40,464 bases of DNA, taken from positions 1 to 40,464 of the forward strand of contig BNYG01000025.1 of the NCBI GenBank assembly GCA_026000155.1, in the 5' to 3' direction. Position numbers and translations under genes: made by a program. The stretch's first letter is position 1. Each line of letters starts with the position of its first letter. This DNA is from Bacteroidia bacterium. Its GTDB lineage: Bacteria; Bacteroidota; Bacteroidia; Bacteroidales; Azobacteroidaceae. Below are positions 14,834 through 24,466 of this stretch, piece after piece. Below the pieces are notes generated by a model that made no database searches, was not told the DNA's origin, and was given only the letters and a program-made list of their open reading frames with translations.

Positions 14834-15973
14834 CTAAATGATTTCACCTGCCCAAAGTTTTTGTAAAAAAACTTTCCAAGGATAAATCATAATGTCATCC
14901 ACTAAACGCGGATAGGGGTCGTTGGAAATCAGTATTTTATGTTTCACATTATATTCTTCGGCAAATGCTTTTAATCCTTTCAAATGACGCGGATTGGTTT
15001 GCGTGGTCGATTTGACCTCTATGGCAACCTCATGATCGCCAAGCACAAAATCAATCTCTAATTGTGAAGCTGTCCGCCAATAATATATCGGATAATTACT
15101 ATCGGAATAACGACTGTGTGCATATATTTCCTGATAAATAAAATGCTCGAATGCTTTACCGAAAATTTCCGTTCCAAATTCGATTTTTCCTCTGTGGAGG
15201 AGAGAATTAGCTATGCCGACATCGAACAGATAAAATTTGGGAGCCGAAATCACACGCCGTTTCGGTCTTTTCTGAAAGGAAGGTAAATAGCGTCCTAAAA
15301 GCGTTTCTTCCAGAATCTGAAAATAAGCTTTAACAGTGTTCACACTCACGCCTGTATCAGAGGCTATATTCGTATAATTCACCATTTCGCCATTGGTGAG
15401 AGCGGCCACTTCAAGGAATCGTCCGAAAGAAGGTACATTTCTGACTTGCGCTTCCGCAGCAATTTCATCACGCAAATAACTGCCGATGTATGCCGACAGC
15501 ATCTTTTTTGGATTGGCAGCATCATAAAGTCGCGGCAACAAACCGTTGTTTAATGCTTTCAACAAATCAAAATCAGGAATTTCAGCGCTTACCAAAGGAT
15601 AAAGCTCATAACGCAACGCTCTGCCGCCAAGCAAATTGACACCGGAACGTGAAATTTTTCGCGTACTTGATCCGCTCATTATAAACCGGATGCCTTTATT
15701 TACAATCAGCCAATGAATTTCATTTAATAAATTAGGTAAAAGTTGAATTTCGTCAATGGCAACTGTCCGGATTGAATTATCCGCTTCAATCATTTCGCGC
15801 AACAGAGAGGGATTGTTCAGCAGTTTTTCGTAGTCAGTAGTGAGCAATAAATCAAATAACAACGCATCCGGAAACAGCGCTTTAATCAGAGTGCTTTTGC
15901 CTGTTTGCCTCGCGCCCCAAAGAAATACACTTTCATTTTCCGATCCTTCAAAAATCTGTTTTCTGTTGTACAT
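14834..15973 (-). CDS. AAA ATPase with DUF4143 domain
   Basis: 379 residues. N-terminal AAA_14 domain with Walker A GARQTGKST (about 20-28), Walker B TVAIDEIQLLP, sensor-like RFIMSGSS, and ARALRYELYPL-type linker; a middle winged-helix-like part (SVNTVKAYFQILEETLLG) and the DUF4143 domain with FGKAFEHFIYQEI and the nuclease-like DFVLGDHEVAIEVKST. The last motif resembles the PD-(D/E)XK core, so a nucleic-acid-linked function is possible. The family is common, often horizontally transferred, and of unknown role. A 25-base inverted repeat and a promoter box sit just upstream. Confidence 0.88.
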   Translation of the reverse strand: MYNRKQIFEGSENESVFLWGARQTGKSTLIKALFPDALLFDLLLTTDYEKLLNNPSLLREMIEADNSIRTVAIDEIQLLPNLLNEIHWLIVNKGIRFIMSGSSTRKISRSGVNLLGGRALRYELYPLVSAEIPDFDLLKALNNGLLPRLYDAANPKKMLSAYIGSYLRDEIAAEAQVRNVPSFGRFLEVAALTNGEMVNYTNIASDTGVSVNTVKAYFQILEETLLGRYLPSFQKRPKRRVISAPKFYLFDVGIANSLLHRGKIEFGTEIFGKAFEHFIYQEIYAHSRYSDSNYPIYYWRTASQLEIDFVLGDHEVAIEVKSTTQTNPRHLKGLKAFAEEYNVKHKILISNDPYPRLVDDIMIYPWKVFLQKLWAGEII

Positions 15974-15997
15974 ATCACCTGTTTTTTAATTTTTCAA

Positions 15998-16054
15998 CTG
16001 CAAAGTATCATGATAATTTGCATCATTGTTGCAAATCATCATGATATTTTGCAG
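15998..16054. promoter_or_regulatory. Imperfect 25-bp inverted repeat, candidate operator
   Basis: Arms 15998-16022 and 16030-16054 are complementary at 23 of 25 positions around a 7-base loop. The left arm contains the perfect palindrome TATCATGATA and both arms share CTGCAAA and ATTTGCA ends. It lies in the 5' leader of the DUF4143 ATPase gene, next to the TACCTTTG box at 16057-16064, so a protein bound here would block transcription; an RNA hairpin role is also possible. Confidence 0.6.
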
Positions 16055-16056
16055 TG

Positions 16057-16064
16057 CAAAGGTA
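16057..16064 (-). promoter_or_regulatory. -7 box TACCTTTG for the DUF4143 ATPase gene
   Basis: Perfect TAnnTTTG on the minus strand; predicted start near 16050 falls inside the inverted repeat 15998-16054. No good -33 element seen. Confidence 0.45.
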
Positions 16065-16095
16065 TGAAAAATAATTGAATAATACTATATATCAA

Positions 16096-17484
16096 CTAAA
16101 TTGGTTCGCCGAATAAGGTTGCTGCACTAGCTTCTCTAATTTTTACAAATACCTTATCTCCTACGTGATGATTGTTTTTGTCGAATATAACCACTTTATT
16201 TTGCGAAGTCCGGCCGTATAATTGTTCGCGGGAGCGTTTGGAAAATCCTTCCACCAGCACTTCCACGGTTTTGCCGATGTCTTCCTTGTTCCGCATCAGC
16301 GATAATTCCAATTGCAAGGCAATAATTTCTTCCAGGCGTTTGATTTTCACCTCTTCCGGCACATTATCCGGTAAATGTTTGGAAGCATAGGTTCCCGGGC
16401 GTTCCGAATATTTGAACATAAAAGCCGAATCGTAACTGGCTTCCCGCATCAAAGACAAGGTTTCCTGATGGTCTTCTTCGGTTTCGGAATGAAAGCCGGC
16501 AAAAAGATCGGTGGAAATACTGGCTTCCGGCACCATCCGCCGGATAGCCGCAATCCGGTCTAAATAGCTTTCGCGGGTATATTTCCGGTTCATGGCTTTC
16601 AGAATTTTGGAACTTCCCGATTGAGCCGGCAAATGGATGTGTTTACAGATATTATCGTAACGCGCAATGGTTTCCAAGGTTTCATCGCTCATATCTTTCG
16701 GGTGGGAAGTGGTGAAACGGATACGCATTTCCGGCGCTTCCAAAGCCACTAATTCCAATAAACGCGGGAAACTGACCCCCAGCCAGGAATAGGAATTGAC
16801 ATTTTGTCCCAAAAGGGTGACTTCTTTGTACCCTTGCTCTTTCAAAACCCGCAATTCATTTAAAATGCTTTCCGGCTCGCGACTGCGTTCCCTCCCGCGT
16901 GTGTAAGGGACGATACAATACGAACAAAAATTATTGCACCCTCTCATAATCGAAATGAAACCGGAAATTTTTACGCCCGATAATTTCAGGGGAATGACGT
17001 CTTTGTAGGTTTCAGTAGTGGATAATTCGACGTTAATCGCTTTTTCGCCTTGTTCAACGGTTCCGATTAAATGCGGTAAATCCAGATACGAGTCGGGGCC
17101 TACTACTAAATCGGCGTGATGCTCGCGGATAAGTTCTTCCTTTATCCGTTCGGCCATGCAACCCAATACGCCGACAATTAATTTTTTCTTTTTTTTCTTC
17201 AAAGATTGAAAATATTGGAGGCGCGATAAGACTTTTTGTTCGGCATTATCCCGGATGGAACAAGTATTAACTAAAATTAAGTCGGCTTCCAAAATATTTC
17301 CGGTCGATTCAAAGCCGTCCATTTGCATAATAGAGGCTACTACCTCGCTGTCGGCGACATTCATCTGGCAACCGTAGGTTTCAATAAAGATTCTCTTTAA
17401 TTTGTTGTTAGTCACGGATTTAAAGTCCGTTTCTTTTGCTTTTACCATGCTTGTTTTTTTATTTTTAAAAGGGTTAATTTTCAT
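16096..17484 (-). CDS. miaB: tRNA-2-methylthio-N6-dimethylallyladenosine synthase MiaB
   Basis: Radical-SAM methylthiotransferase that modifies A37 of tRNAs reading UNN codons; cytoplasmic. The 462-residue protein has the N-terminal UPF0004 domain with ETYGCQMNVADSE, NTCSIRDNAEQK and GVLGCMAER supplying three cluster cysteines, the radical-SAM motif GCNNFCSYCIVPYTRGRERSR, and a C-terminal TRAM domain (VEVLVEGFSKRS, GRTSQNKVVIF). Length is usual for the family. A perfect TATTTTTG box 18 bases before the start supports the chosen ATG. Divergent from the small membrane protein gene at 17674. Confidence 0.96.
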   Translation of the reverse strand: MKINPFKNKKTSMVKAKETDFKSVTNNKLKRIFIETYGCQMNVADSEVVASIMQMDGFESTGNILEADLILVNTCSIRDNAEQKVLSRLQYFQSLKKKKKKLIVGVLGCMAERIKEELIREHHADLVVGPDSYLDLPHLIGTVEQGEKAINVELSTTETYKDVIPLKLSGVKISGFISIMRGCNNFCSYCIVPYTRGRERSREPESILNELRVLKEQGYKEVTLLGQNVNSYSWLGVSFPRLLELVALEAPEMRIRFTTSHPKDMSDETLETIARYDNICKHIHLPAQSGSSKILKAMNRKYTRESYLDRIAAIRRMVPEASISTDLFAGFHSETEEDHQETLSLMREASYDSAFMFKYSERPGTYASKHLPDNVPEEVKIKRLEEIIALQLELSLMRNKEDIGKTVEVLVEGFSKRSREQLYGRTSQNKVVIFDKNNHHVGDKVFVKIREASAATLFGEPI

Positions 17485-17501
17485 TTAACAATATTTAACT
17501 A

Positions 17502-17509
17502 CAAAAATA
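17502..17509 (-). promoter_or_regulatory. -7 box TATTTTTG for miaB
   Basis: Perfect TAnnTTTG on the minus strand, 18 bases before the miaB start codon; -33 element not evident. Confidence 0.45.
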
Positions 17510-17529
17510 CGAAATTTTTTTGATAAATG

Positions 17530-17560
17530 TTTGGTAATTCAAAAAAAGTCCGTACATTTG
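17530..17560 (+). promoter_or_regulatory. Bacteroidota-type promoter (TTTGG / TACATTTG)
   Basis: TTTGG at 17530-17534 and TACATTTG at 17553-17560 have the typical spacing. A start near 17567 gives a leader of about 107 bases before the gene at 17674. Confidence 0.6.
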
Positions 17561-17611
17561 TAATCGAAAAACGTAAAATTTTTTCATAGTTAAGGTTTTG
17601 GTTAAATGGGT

Positions 17612-17645
17612 TAGGGGTGGCTGCGAAGTCATCCCTAATATTTTT
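17612..17645 (+). terminator. Leader hairpin followed by T-run
   Basis: TAGGGGTGGCT, loop GCGA, AGTCATCCCTA form a stem with a few wobble pairs, followed by ATATTTTT. It lies between the promoter at 17530-17560 and the gene at 17674, so it could attenuate transcription or define a short leader RNA of roughly 75 bases. Confidence 0.4.
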
Positions 17646-17673
17646 AAATAACTTGTAAAATTAATAATATATC

Positions 17674-18027
17674 ATGAATACGCTATCAGAATACATTCCG
17701 TTACTATTTATTCTTGTTTTCATTCTTATTTCCATCCGCAAAAGTGCCGGAAAAAGAGAGGAAGAAATGACTAAGACTACCTTGCCCGGTCGCAAGAGTG
17801 GTGAAATAATCACTATTCCAGAAACTGTGCCTGTCAAGAAAACAAAAGAAAAAATAAAGGCACCCAAACCTGTCCATCAATCAATGATTACTCCGGTCGA
17901 GCAAATAATTCCGGTCGAAATGGAAGATAGTGATGAATTCGGCGAAGCTGTTTTAAATATTGAGGATGTCGAGGATATTAAAAAAGCCGTCATTTACACC
18001 GAAATATTTAACCGGAAAGACTATTGA
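17674..18027 (+). CDS. Small membrane-anchored protein, unknown function
   Basis: 117 residues: an N-terminal membrane helix (YIPLLFILVFILISI) followed by a basic stretch (RKSAGKREEEMTK), a Lys/Pro-rich linker and an acidic C-terminal segment (EMEDSDEFGEAVLNIEDVEDIKKAVIYTEIFNRKDY). The soluble part would face the cytoplasm by the positive-inside rule. I recognise no domain. It has its own promoter with a structured leader and converges on the cbpM gene 17 bases away. Confidence 0.7.
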   Translation: MNTLSEYIPLLFILVFILISIRKSAGKREEEMTKTTLPGRKSGEIITIPETVPVKKTKEKIKAPKPVHQSMITPVEQIIPVEMEDSDEFGEAVLNIEDVEDIKKAVIYTEIFNRKDY

Positions 18028-18043
18028 ATCTACGTCTGAGGAT

Positions 18044-18331
18044 TTATTCTAAAAACCGTAATTGGTTCCGCAAAGTCCGCATTTCATCCTGCAGGGCATA
18101 AATCCGGTCCAACAAGTGGTGAATGGCGTCAATTCCCTCCATATTGATGGATAAATCGTAGTATAAACGGGCATACCGCTCCACTTCCGTCAATTCGTCC
18201 GCCGGCAGGTAACGTTCGTTATCCATTTCCTGAATATGAATTAATCCGTTTTCTTCCAATAGCGCAATGAACTGCGGTTCGATATTCGCCTGTTGAATGT
18301 ATTCTTTAATAATAATGAGTTCTGTATCCAT
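18044..18331 (-). CDS. cbpM: Chaperone modulator CbpM-like protein
   Basis: 95 residues resembling CbpM, a MerR-like helical protein that binds the J-domain of CbpA and inhibits it: an N-terminal helix-turn-helix-like part (FIALLEENGLIHIQ, then ADELTEVERYARLYYDLSIN) followed by a leucine-rich coiled coil (IHHLLDRIYALQDEMRTLRNQLRFLE). Located 9 bases downstream of the CbpA-type co-chaperone gene, which is the usual arrangement and the main support for the name. Confidence 0.8.
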   Translation of the reverse strand: MDTELIIIKEYIQQANIEPQFIALLEENGLIHIQEMDNERYLPADELTEVERYARLYYDLSINMEGIDAIHHLLDRIYALQDEMRTLRNQLRFLE

Positions 18332-18340
18332 GGTTTCCGG

Positions 18341-19255
18341 TTATTTAGTTTGTTTCAATTCTTCAAACAATTTCTTTTGCTTTTCCGTAAGATTCGTTGG
18401 AACCTGCACATTATACGTTACGATTAAATCGCCGAACTGACCTTCTTTTTTATAAACGGGAAAGCCTTTTTCTTTCAAGCGCGCTTTTGATCCGGGTTGT
18501 GTGCCCGGTTTGACTTTCATTTTCACTTTTCCATCCAAGGTGTCAATCAATAATTCGCCACCCAAAACGGCCGTATATACATCCACATCGGCATTCACAT
18601 ACAAATCGTTGCCGTTTCGTTTGAAAACCGGATCGCTCTGGACGATGAAAGTGATATAGAGATCGCCGGCAGGAGCGCCGTTGGAACCCGGCCCTCCTTG
18701 TCCTTTGAGTTTGATTTGTTGTTCGTTGCTGACACCGGCAGGAACCGTTATCCGCAATTTTTTACCGTTGACTTCGATGGTTTGTTTGTGGGTTTGCGCT
18801 GCCTCCCGAAAGCTCAGATGGACTTCGCCGGAATAATCCTGCCCTTTGAAAGCAGACGTTCTTCCGCTTCTTCGTCCGGCTCCGCCAAAGAGGTTTTCGA
18901 AGAAATCGGAATAACCGCCTCCGCCAAAACCACTGAATCCGCCGAAATCGCCGAAATCCTGCGCAGAATAACTGCCGCCTCCGCCAAAACCACCGCCTTG
19001 TTGTTGGCGGGCTTGCTCAAATTGATCGGCATGTTTCCAATTTTCGCCGTATTCATCGTACTTTTTCCGTTTTTCGGGATCACTCAATACCTCATTGGCT
19101 TCATTGAGTTCCTGAAACTTCTGATGAGCTGATTTGTCATTGGGATTTAAATCGGGATGGTACTTGCGCGCCAATTTCCGGTAGGCTTTCTTAACGTCGT
19201 CCGTAGAAGCCGTCTTGCTGATTCCCAATGTTTTGTAATAATCAATGTACGCCAT
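18341..19255 (-). CDS. cbpA: DnaJ-class co-chaperone CbpA
   Basis: 304 residues. J-domain at the N-terminus ([23 protein letters not shown] tripeptide in RKYHPDLNP), a Gly/Phe-rich linker (residues ~75-120, many GGGF/GFGG repeats) and two C-terminal substrate-binding beta domains; the zinc-finger cysteines of DnaJ are absent, which makes it CbpA type. It stimulates DnaK ATPase and delivers substrates. The start MAYIDYYK at 19255 is preferred; a longer in-frame ATG at 19339 would translate the noncoding inverted repeat 19273-19357. Paired with cbpM. Confidence 0.9.
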   Translation of the reverse strand: MAYIDYYKTLGISKTASTDDVKKAYRKLARKYHPDLNPNDKSAHQKFQELNEANEVLSDPEKRKKYDEYGENWKHADQFEQARQQQGGGFGGGGSYSAQDFGDFGGFSGFGGGGYSDFFENLFGGAGRRSGRTSAFKGQDYSGEVHLSFREAAQTHKQTIEVNGKKLRITVPAGVSNEQQIKLKGQGGPGSNGAPAGDLYITFIVQSDPVFKRNGNDLYVNADVDVYTAVLGGELLIDTLDGKVKMKVKPGTQPGSKARLKEKGFPVYKKEGQFGDLIVTYNVQVPTNLTEKQKKLFEELKQTK

Positions 19256-19272
19256 ATAATTCAAAATTGATG

Positions 19273-19357
19273 GCACGCGGATGACTCGGATTAGGCGGAT
19301 TAGCGCAGATTTTAATAATATCCGTGTAAATCCGCCCAATCCGAGTCATCCGCGTGC
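19273..19357. repeat. Large hairpin repeat between cbpA and secA
   Basis: Arms 19273-19301 and 19329-19357 (GCACGCGGATGACTCGGATT... and its complement) pair over 29 bp with a single mismatch around a 27-base loop containing GCGCAGATT and ATCCGTGTAAATC phrases. The composition is unlike the flanks and the form is that of a dispersed palindromic element. It could also act as a bidirectional terminator, since SecA ends 8 bases away on the minus strand... it therefore lies between the secA stop and the cbpA start. Confidence 0.7.
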
Positions 19358-19364
19358 TATTGTA

Positions 19365-22300
19365 TTATTCTCTCCCACAACAGTTTTTGTATTTCTTTCC
19401 GCTACCGCAGGGGCAGGGATCGTTTCGTCCCGCTGTTTTTGCTACCTGGATAGGAGCAGTTATTTGTCGTTCGCGGGTATCCCGTCCGGCTACTTCTCCC
19501 TGAACGCGACGGCTTTCTGCCAATTCGTCTTTCTGTGTTCTATAACGACTGTAATCGGTCTTTTTTTCGGGAGCCGCTTCGCGGATTTCCTGTTCGCGGA
19601 TGTATATCTGTCCTCTCATTAACACCGAAATCGTCTTTTTGTTCATGGCATCGACCATGCTTTTGAACAGGTTATACGATTCCAGTTTATAAATCAACAA
19701 CGGATCTTTATTTTCATAACTGGCATTCTGAACCGAATGGCGCAATTCGTCCATTTCACGCAGGTGTTCTTTCCACGATTCGTCAATGGAATGGAGTAAA
19801 ATCGCCTTTTCGAACGATTTGACAATGTCTTTGGATTCTGTTTCGTAAGCGGTTTTCAGATGGCAACTGATATTATACACCCGCTTGCCATCGGAAATCG
19901 GAACCATGATATTCTGGTATTTATCTCCCACTTCCTTGTACGCACGTATGATATTCGGTTGGGCAATCTGAATCATCCGTTCGTTTTTCCGCTTGAAGTT
20001 TTCGATAGCCGCATCGAAAATGGCATCGGTCAAAGCGCCCTGTTTCATTCCCTTGAATTCTTCTTCCGTAACCGGCGATTCCAAAGCCAAGGTTTTATAC
20101 AATTCAAATTTCAACCCTTCGTAATCGTTGGAATTAGAATAATCTTCGGCAATCGTATTGGCCGTATCGTAAATCATGTTCAGGACGTCCAATCCAATCC
20201 GTTCACCGATTAAAGCGTGGCGGCGGCGCGTATAAATCACTTCGCGTTGGGAATTCATTACATCATCGTATTCCAGCAAGCGTTTACGAATACCGAAGTT
20301 GTTTTCTTCCACTTTCTTTTGAGCGCGTTCCACGGATTTGTCCAATATGTTGGCTTGCAAGACTTCCCCTTCTTTGAAGCCCATCCGGTCCATCATTCCG
20401 GCAATCCGTTCGCTGGCAAACAGACGCATCAAATCGTCTTCGAGCGACACGAAGAAAACCGAAGAACCCGGGTCTCCCTGACGACCGGCACGACCGCGCA
20501 ACTGCCTGTCCACACGCCGTGAATCGTGCCTTTCCGTACCGATAATAGCCAACCCACCGGCTTTTTTTACTTCCGGCGCCAGCTTGATATCCGTACCACG
20601 ACCGGCCATGTTGGTTGCAATAGTGACCGTTCCGGTTTGACCGGCTTGTGCTACAATTTCTGCTTCTTTCTGGTGCAATTTAGCATTCAACACCTGATGG
20701 GGAATTTTGCGCATATTCAACATACGGCTCAACAATTCGGATATTTCCACCGAAGTGGTACCTACCAGTACCGGACGTCCCTGTTCGCGCAGTTCAATTA
20801 TTTCATTGATAACGGCAGCATATTTTTCGCGGGCTGTTTTGTAGATACGGTCGTTCTCATCGTTCCGCGCAATCGGACGGTTCGTCGGAATGACCACCAC
20901 ATCCAATTTGTAGATATCCCAAAATTCACCGGCTTCTGTTTCAGCCGTACCCGTCATACCCGCCAATTTGTGATACATACGGAAATAATTCTGCAAAGTG
21001 ATGGTGGCAAAAGTCTGGGTAGCGGCTTCCACTTTCACCCTTTCCTTGGCTTCGATGGCCTGGTGCAAACCGTCGGAATAGCGGCGTCCGTCCATAATAC
21101 GACCGGTTTGTTCATCTACAATCAACACTTTATTGTCCAAAACGACGTATTCATCGTCTTTTTCAAACAAGCAATAAGCTTTTAATAATTGATTGACAGT
21201 GTGAACACGTTCCGATTTGACGGCGTAATTTTGCAACAATTCATCTTTCTTCGCCTGTTTTTCTTCATCGGTCAGCGTTTCGTTTTCTATTTCCGCTATT
21301 TTTACGCCGATATCGGGCAATACGAAAAATTCGGGGTCATCCGATTTTCCGGTTAATAAGTCAATCCCTTTATCCGTCAGTTCAATCGAATTATTTTTTT
21401 CGTCAATCACAAAATACAGGTCATCGGTGATAATGTGCATTTCGCGGTTTTGCTGCTGCATGTAAAACTCTTCCGTTTTCAACATGGAAGCTTTTACGCC
21501 CGGTTCACTCAAATATTTGATTAACGCCTTGTTCTTCGGCATCCCTTTATACGACCGGAACAACAATTTCAATCCTTCTTCGTTTTGCTTCGAATCGCCA
21601 CCGGGAACAATCATTTTTTTAGCTTCCGCCAATAAGTTATTGGTCAGCTTTCGTTGTACTTCCACCACATTTTCGACCCGTGTACGATATTCTTCGTACA
21701 GTTGGTCTTCGCCTTTGGGAACCGGACCGGAAATAATCAACGGAGTACGGGCGTCATCAATCAACACGGAATCGACCTCATCAACAATCGCGTAATTGTG
21801 TTTGCGTTGCACCAAATCGCGCGGGCTGATGGCCATATTATCACGCAAATAATCGAAACCGAATTCATTGTTGGTTCCGAATGTTATATCGGCTTCGTAG
21901 GCCTTGCGCCGTGCATCCGAATTGGGTTGGTGTTTATCAATACAATCGACTGAAAGTCCGTGGAACATATACAAAGGTCCCATCCATTCAGAGTCACGTT
22001 TAGACAAGTAATCATTGACCGTTACGATGTGTACACCGTTGTGCGTCATGGCATTCAGGAAAACCGGAAGTGTCGCCACCAAAGTTTTACCTTCACCGGT
22101 CGCCATTTCCGCAATTTTTCCTTTATGCAAAACGACACCACCGAACAACTGCACGTTGTAATGGATCATGTCCCAGGTAATTTCATTTCCACCGGCTACC
22201 CAGTGATTATAATAAATCGCTTTATCACCGTCTATCGACACAAAATCGTGAGTAACAGCCAATTGACGGTCAAAATCGGTTGCGGTGACGACGGTTTGTT

Positions 22301-22673
22301 CATTTTCGGTAAACCGGCGGGCTGTTTCTTTCATGATGGAAAACACTTCGGGAAGAATTTCTTCCAGCGTTTTTTCATGCTGTTCCAAAATTTCTTTGTC
22401 GATTTTGTCAATTTCATTCCACACTTTTTCGCGGTCTTCCAATTCCAGGTCTTCGATAGTAGCTTTCAATTCTTCGATTCTACCTTTTTCTTTTACGACT
22501 TTTTCCTGGATATAATCCATAAGTTGCCGGGTGCGATCCCGCAATTCGTCGGTGGACAGTTTTTCTATTTTCGGATAGACAGCCAATATTTTTTGTACAT
22601 ACGGATCTATTTCTTTTAAGTCGCGTTGGGATTTGTTCCCAAATAATTTGGACAATACGTCATTAAAACCCAT
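19365..22673 (-). CDS. secA: Preprotein translocase ATPase SecA
   Basis: 1102-residue motor of the Sec export pathway that drives precursor proteins through SecYEG. Walker A is in [14 protein letters not shown], the DEAD-box equivalent in [18 protein letters not shown], and helicase motifs [30 protein letters not shown] and [12 protein letters not shown] follow. The C-terminus carries the SecB/zinc-binding motif [13 protein letters not shown]. Bacteroidota SecA proteins are longer than the ~900 of E. coli because of extra inserts, as seen here. Flanked on both sides by palindromic repeats. Confidence 0.98.
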   Translation of the reverse strand: MGFNDVLSKLFGNKSQRDLKEIDPYVQKILAVYPKIEKLSTDELRDRTRQLMDYIQEKVVKEKGRIEELKATIEDLELEDREKVWNEIDKIDKEILEQHEKTLEEILPEVFSIMKETARRFTENEQTVVTATDFDRQLAVTHDFVSIDGDKAIYYNHWVAGGNEITWDMIHYNVQLFGGVVLHKGKIAEMATGEGKTLVATLPVFLNAMTHNGVHIVTVNDYLSKRDSEWMGPLYMFHGLSVDCIDKHQPNSDARRKAYEADITFGTNNEFGFDYLRDNMAISPRDLVQRKHNYAIVDEVDSVLIDDARTPLIISGPVPKGEDQLYEEYRTRVENVVEVQRKLTNNLLAEAKKMIVPGGDSKQNEEGLKLLFRSYKGMPKNKALIKYLSEPGVKASMLKTEEFYMQQQNREMHIITDDLYFVIDEKNNSIELTDKGIDLLTGKSDDPEFFVLPDIGVKIAEIENETLTDEEKQAKKDELLQNYAVKSERVHTVNQLLKAYCLFEKDDEYVVLDNKVLIVDEQTGRIMDGRRYSDGLHQAIEAKERVKVEAATQTFATITLQNYFRMYHKLAGMTGTAETEAGEFWDIYKLDVVVIPTNRPIARNDENDRIYKTAREKYAAVINEIIELREQGRPVLVGTTSVEISELLSRMLNMRKIPHQVLNAKLHQKEAEIVAQAGQTGTVTIATNMAGRGTDIKLAPEVKKAGGLAIIGTERHDSRRVDRQLRGRAGRQGDPGSSVFFVSLEDDLMRLFASERIAGMMDRMGFKEGEVLQANILDKSVERAQKKVEENNFGIRKRLLEYDDVMNSQREVIYTRRRHALIGERIGLDVLNMIYDTANTIAEDYSNSNDYEGLKFELYKTLALESPVTEEEFKGMKQGALTDAIFDAAIENFKRKNERMIQIAQPNIIRAYKEVGDKYQNIMVPISDGKRVYNISCHLKTAYETESKDIVKSFEKAILLHSIDESWKEHLREMDELRHSVQNASYENKDPLLIYKLESYNLFKSMVDAMNKKTISVLMRGQIYIREQEIREAAPEKKTDYSRYRTQKDELAESRRVQGEVAGRDTRERQITAPIQVAKTAGRNDPCPCGSGKKYKNCCGRE

Positions 22674-22722
22674 GATTATGTATATTTTTTTGTTATTTAC
22701 TAATTTTTATTCTTTCAGTATT

Positions 22723-22815
22723 CTGTCATTGCGGGCTTGACCCGCAATCCCCTGCTAATCGTTAAACACTTATTAACGGACATCATGGGATGGCGGGTCA
22801 AGCCCGCCATGACAG
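22723..22815. repeat. MITE/REP-like double-hairpin element, copy 2
   Basis: A 93-base unit from CTGTCATTGCGGG to CCCGCCATGACAG with the same architecture as 49-167: each end a hairpin with loop CTTGA or TCAAG, the ends mutually inverted, inner CCCCTG and CATGGG, and a GTTAAACAC segment matching the complement of GTGTTTAAC in copy 1. It fills the gap between secA and the phosphatase-like gene. Confidence 0.75.
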
Positions 22816-22828
22816 AGATCCGCAGAGA

Positions 22829-24400
22829 TCAGCGAATGATCTCTTGCAACGGTAAATCCTTGCATCCGTTAGGTGGTCGAATGCGCAAGACAAACGACAT
22901 AGTCGGTGCAATTTCCGTTGCCTTTACTTTCCGGTAGATATGTTCTTTTTTTACATATTCGCCGAAAATAAATAAAGGGGAAAGGATGGCATTATCCCGG
23001 ATATATTCCGGTTTTCCCGGATTGTTTTCATTCACTACCACCCATCCCGGTTGTAACTCTATAAAAACGTCTCCACTCAGTTTTTTGTTCATTCCCCGGC
23101 GAAAAGCGGCAGCCCGTCCGGTATCGTCCACCATCCATTGCCCGGCAGTCGTTACTTCCTGAACGCCACTGAATTGCGCCGTAAATTCGGCAGCGCTACG
23201 AACCAAATCGTTCCACTTGACTTGTTTCTCTTCAGCTAATTTTTTATTGAGGTAAATCTGTTGATTATAATACCCGCTTACCCAATTTCCTTGACCGTAA
23301 ATGGCCATTAAATACATATTTAAGAGGGCGGTGCAACGGTTGGGATAAAATTCTCCCATCGGTTTGAAACCTTGTGGAAGCTTGTTTAACGAATCATAAT
23401 ATCCGGTCGAAGTCAGCAAGATAAGTGTATGTTTCAGACCGACTTTCCGTTCCAGCAAATCCAAAAGTTTTTCTAATTCTTTATCCAGCCGGTAATAAAT
23501 ATCCTGAATTTCATAGCTGTATTCTTCCGGGTCAGAACCCAATTTATAATTTCCAGCATAATAGCTTATGGAAATAAAATCAGATGCAGAACGACTGCCA
23601 AATCCGGCATTTTCGATGATTCTACCCGCCAGATTGGTTACTTCCGTGTTGATGAGGGAAGTTTGTTTGATTTTCAGGAAGCGGTCTTTGTCGTTTTTCG
23701 TGAAATTATACGAGAAAGGATTTAACCTTGTCGAATAGGGAAGACCGGCATAATAGGAATAGGATTGATTCCATTGTTTTTCAGGAAAATTTCCGATGGC
23801 TTCGGACGAATTATAGCGTTCTACATACCAGGGAGCATCTTTGTAGTAAGTGCTGGTCGCCCATTTGCCATTATAATCGTCCAACCAAAACGCACCGTTC
23901 GCATATCTGCCGCCGGAAATAATGGCTTCTACCGCATCCGGCGCTACGGCATAGACCAAACTTTGTCCTTGGGAAGCGATTTTCAATTCATCACTTACAG
24001 TAGTGGCGAGTAAGGTCAAGGGAGATAAGCGGTCGGAAGTGTAATTTCCCATGTAATTATCGTCCGCCACAATGGATATTTCGCGGTTTTTGTCGATATC
24101 GTACTTATAATCTCCGGTTATACCGTTGTAATAAGGGTAAGTTCCGGTGTAAATACTGGCAATAGAAGAAGCTTCGCTCAAATTGGGGAAGTTGAAGTCC
24201 ACCGAATGATAGACTAATCCTCCGTTCATCAGGCGTTTGAATCCTTTTTCCCCGAAAGTAGAAGCGAAATATTGCAAGTAATCCCCCCGTAACTGGTCAA
24301 CTACAATGCTGACCACCAATTTGGGCGTCTCCACCGTTTGCTGCGCATGTAAGCCGGTGATGGCCAATAGGGATAAAAGAGAAGAAAACCATTTATTCAT
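22829..24400 (-). CDS. Secreted alkaline-phosphatase-fold protein, probably catalytically inactive
   Basis: About 523 residues with a signal peptide (ending ITGLHAQ). It aligns by eye with PafA-type alkaline phosphatases: KLVVSIVVDQLRGDYL keeps the first metal Asp, and SIYTGTYPYYNGITGD and the closing RIRPPNGCKDLPL are family phrases. However the nucleophile region reads EASSIAS instead of TATGH, the D-x-x-x-H site reads SYYAGNYKLGS, the usual ADHG reads TSTGYYD, and the C-terminal His is missing. Loss of these ligands suggests a pseudo-enzyme with a binding or structural role. The start at 24400 is chosen because the promoter at 24427-24457 places transcription start at about 24420, past the earlier ATG at 24424. 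Confidence 0.75.
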   Translation of the reverse strand: MNKWFSSLLSLLAITGLHAQQTVETPKLVVSIVVDQLRGDYLQYFASTFGEKGFKRLMNGGLVYHSVDFNFPNLSEASSIASIYTGTYPYYNGITGDYKYDIDKNREISIVADDNYMGNYTSDRLSPLTLLATTVSDELKIASQGQSLVYAVAPDAVEAIISGGRYANGAFWLDDYNGKWATSTYYKDAPWYVERYNSSEAIGNFPEKQWNQSYSYYAGLPYSTRLNPFSYNFTKNDKDRFLKIKQTSLINTEVTNLAGRIIENAGFGSRSASDFISISYYAGNYKLGSDPEEYSYEIQDIYYRLDKELEKLLDLLERKVGLKHTLILLTSTGYYDSLNKLPQGFKPMGEFYPNRCTALLNMYLMAIYGQGNWVSGYYNQQIYLNKKLAEEKQVKWNDLVRSAAEFTAQFSGVQEVTTAGQWMVDDTGRAAAFRRGMNKKLSGDVFIELQPGWVVVNENNPGKPEYIRDNAILSPLFIFGEYVKKEHIYRKVKATEIAPTMSFVLRIRPPNGCKDLPLQEIIR

Positions 24401-24426
24401 TTTGTTGTGGGATACAAAAAACAAGA

Positions 24427-24457
24427 CAAAAGTACAAAAAGTATTTCAGTCTGCAAA
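24427..24457 (-). promoter_or_regulatory. Bacteroidota-type promoter (TTTGC / TACTTTTG)
   Basis: On the minus strand TTTGC (24457-24453) and TACTTTTG (24434-24427) have standard spacing and give a start near 24420 for the phosphatase-like gene. Confidence 0.6.
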
Positions 24458-24466
24458 ATACGTTTC

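Noticed and set aside
19256..19339. 28-residue N-terminal extension of CbpA
   Set aside because: It would translate the inverted repeat 19273-19357; the J-domain begins right after the internal Met at 19255.
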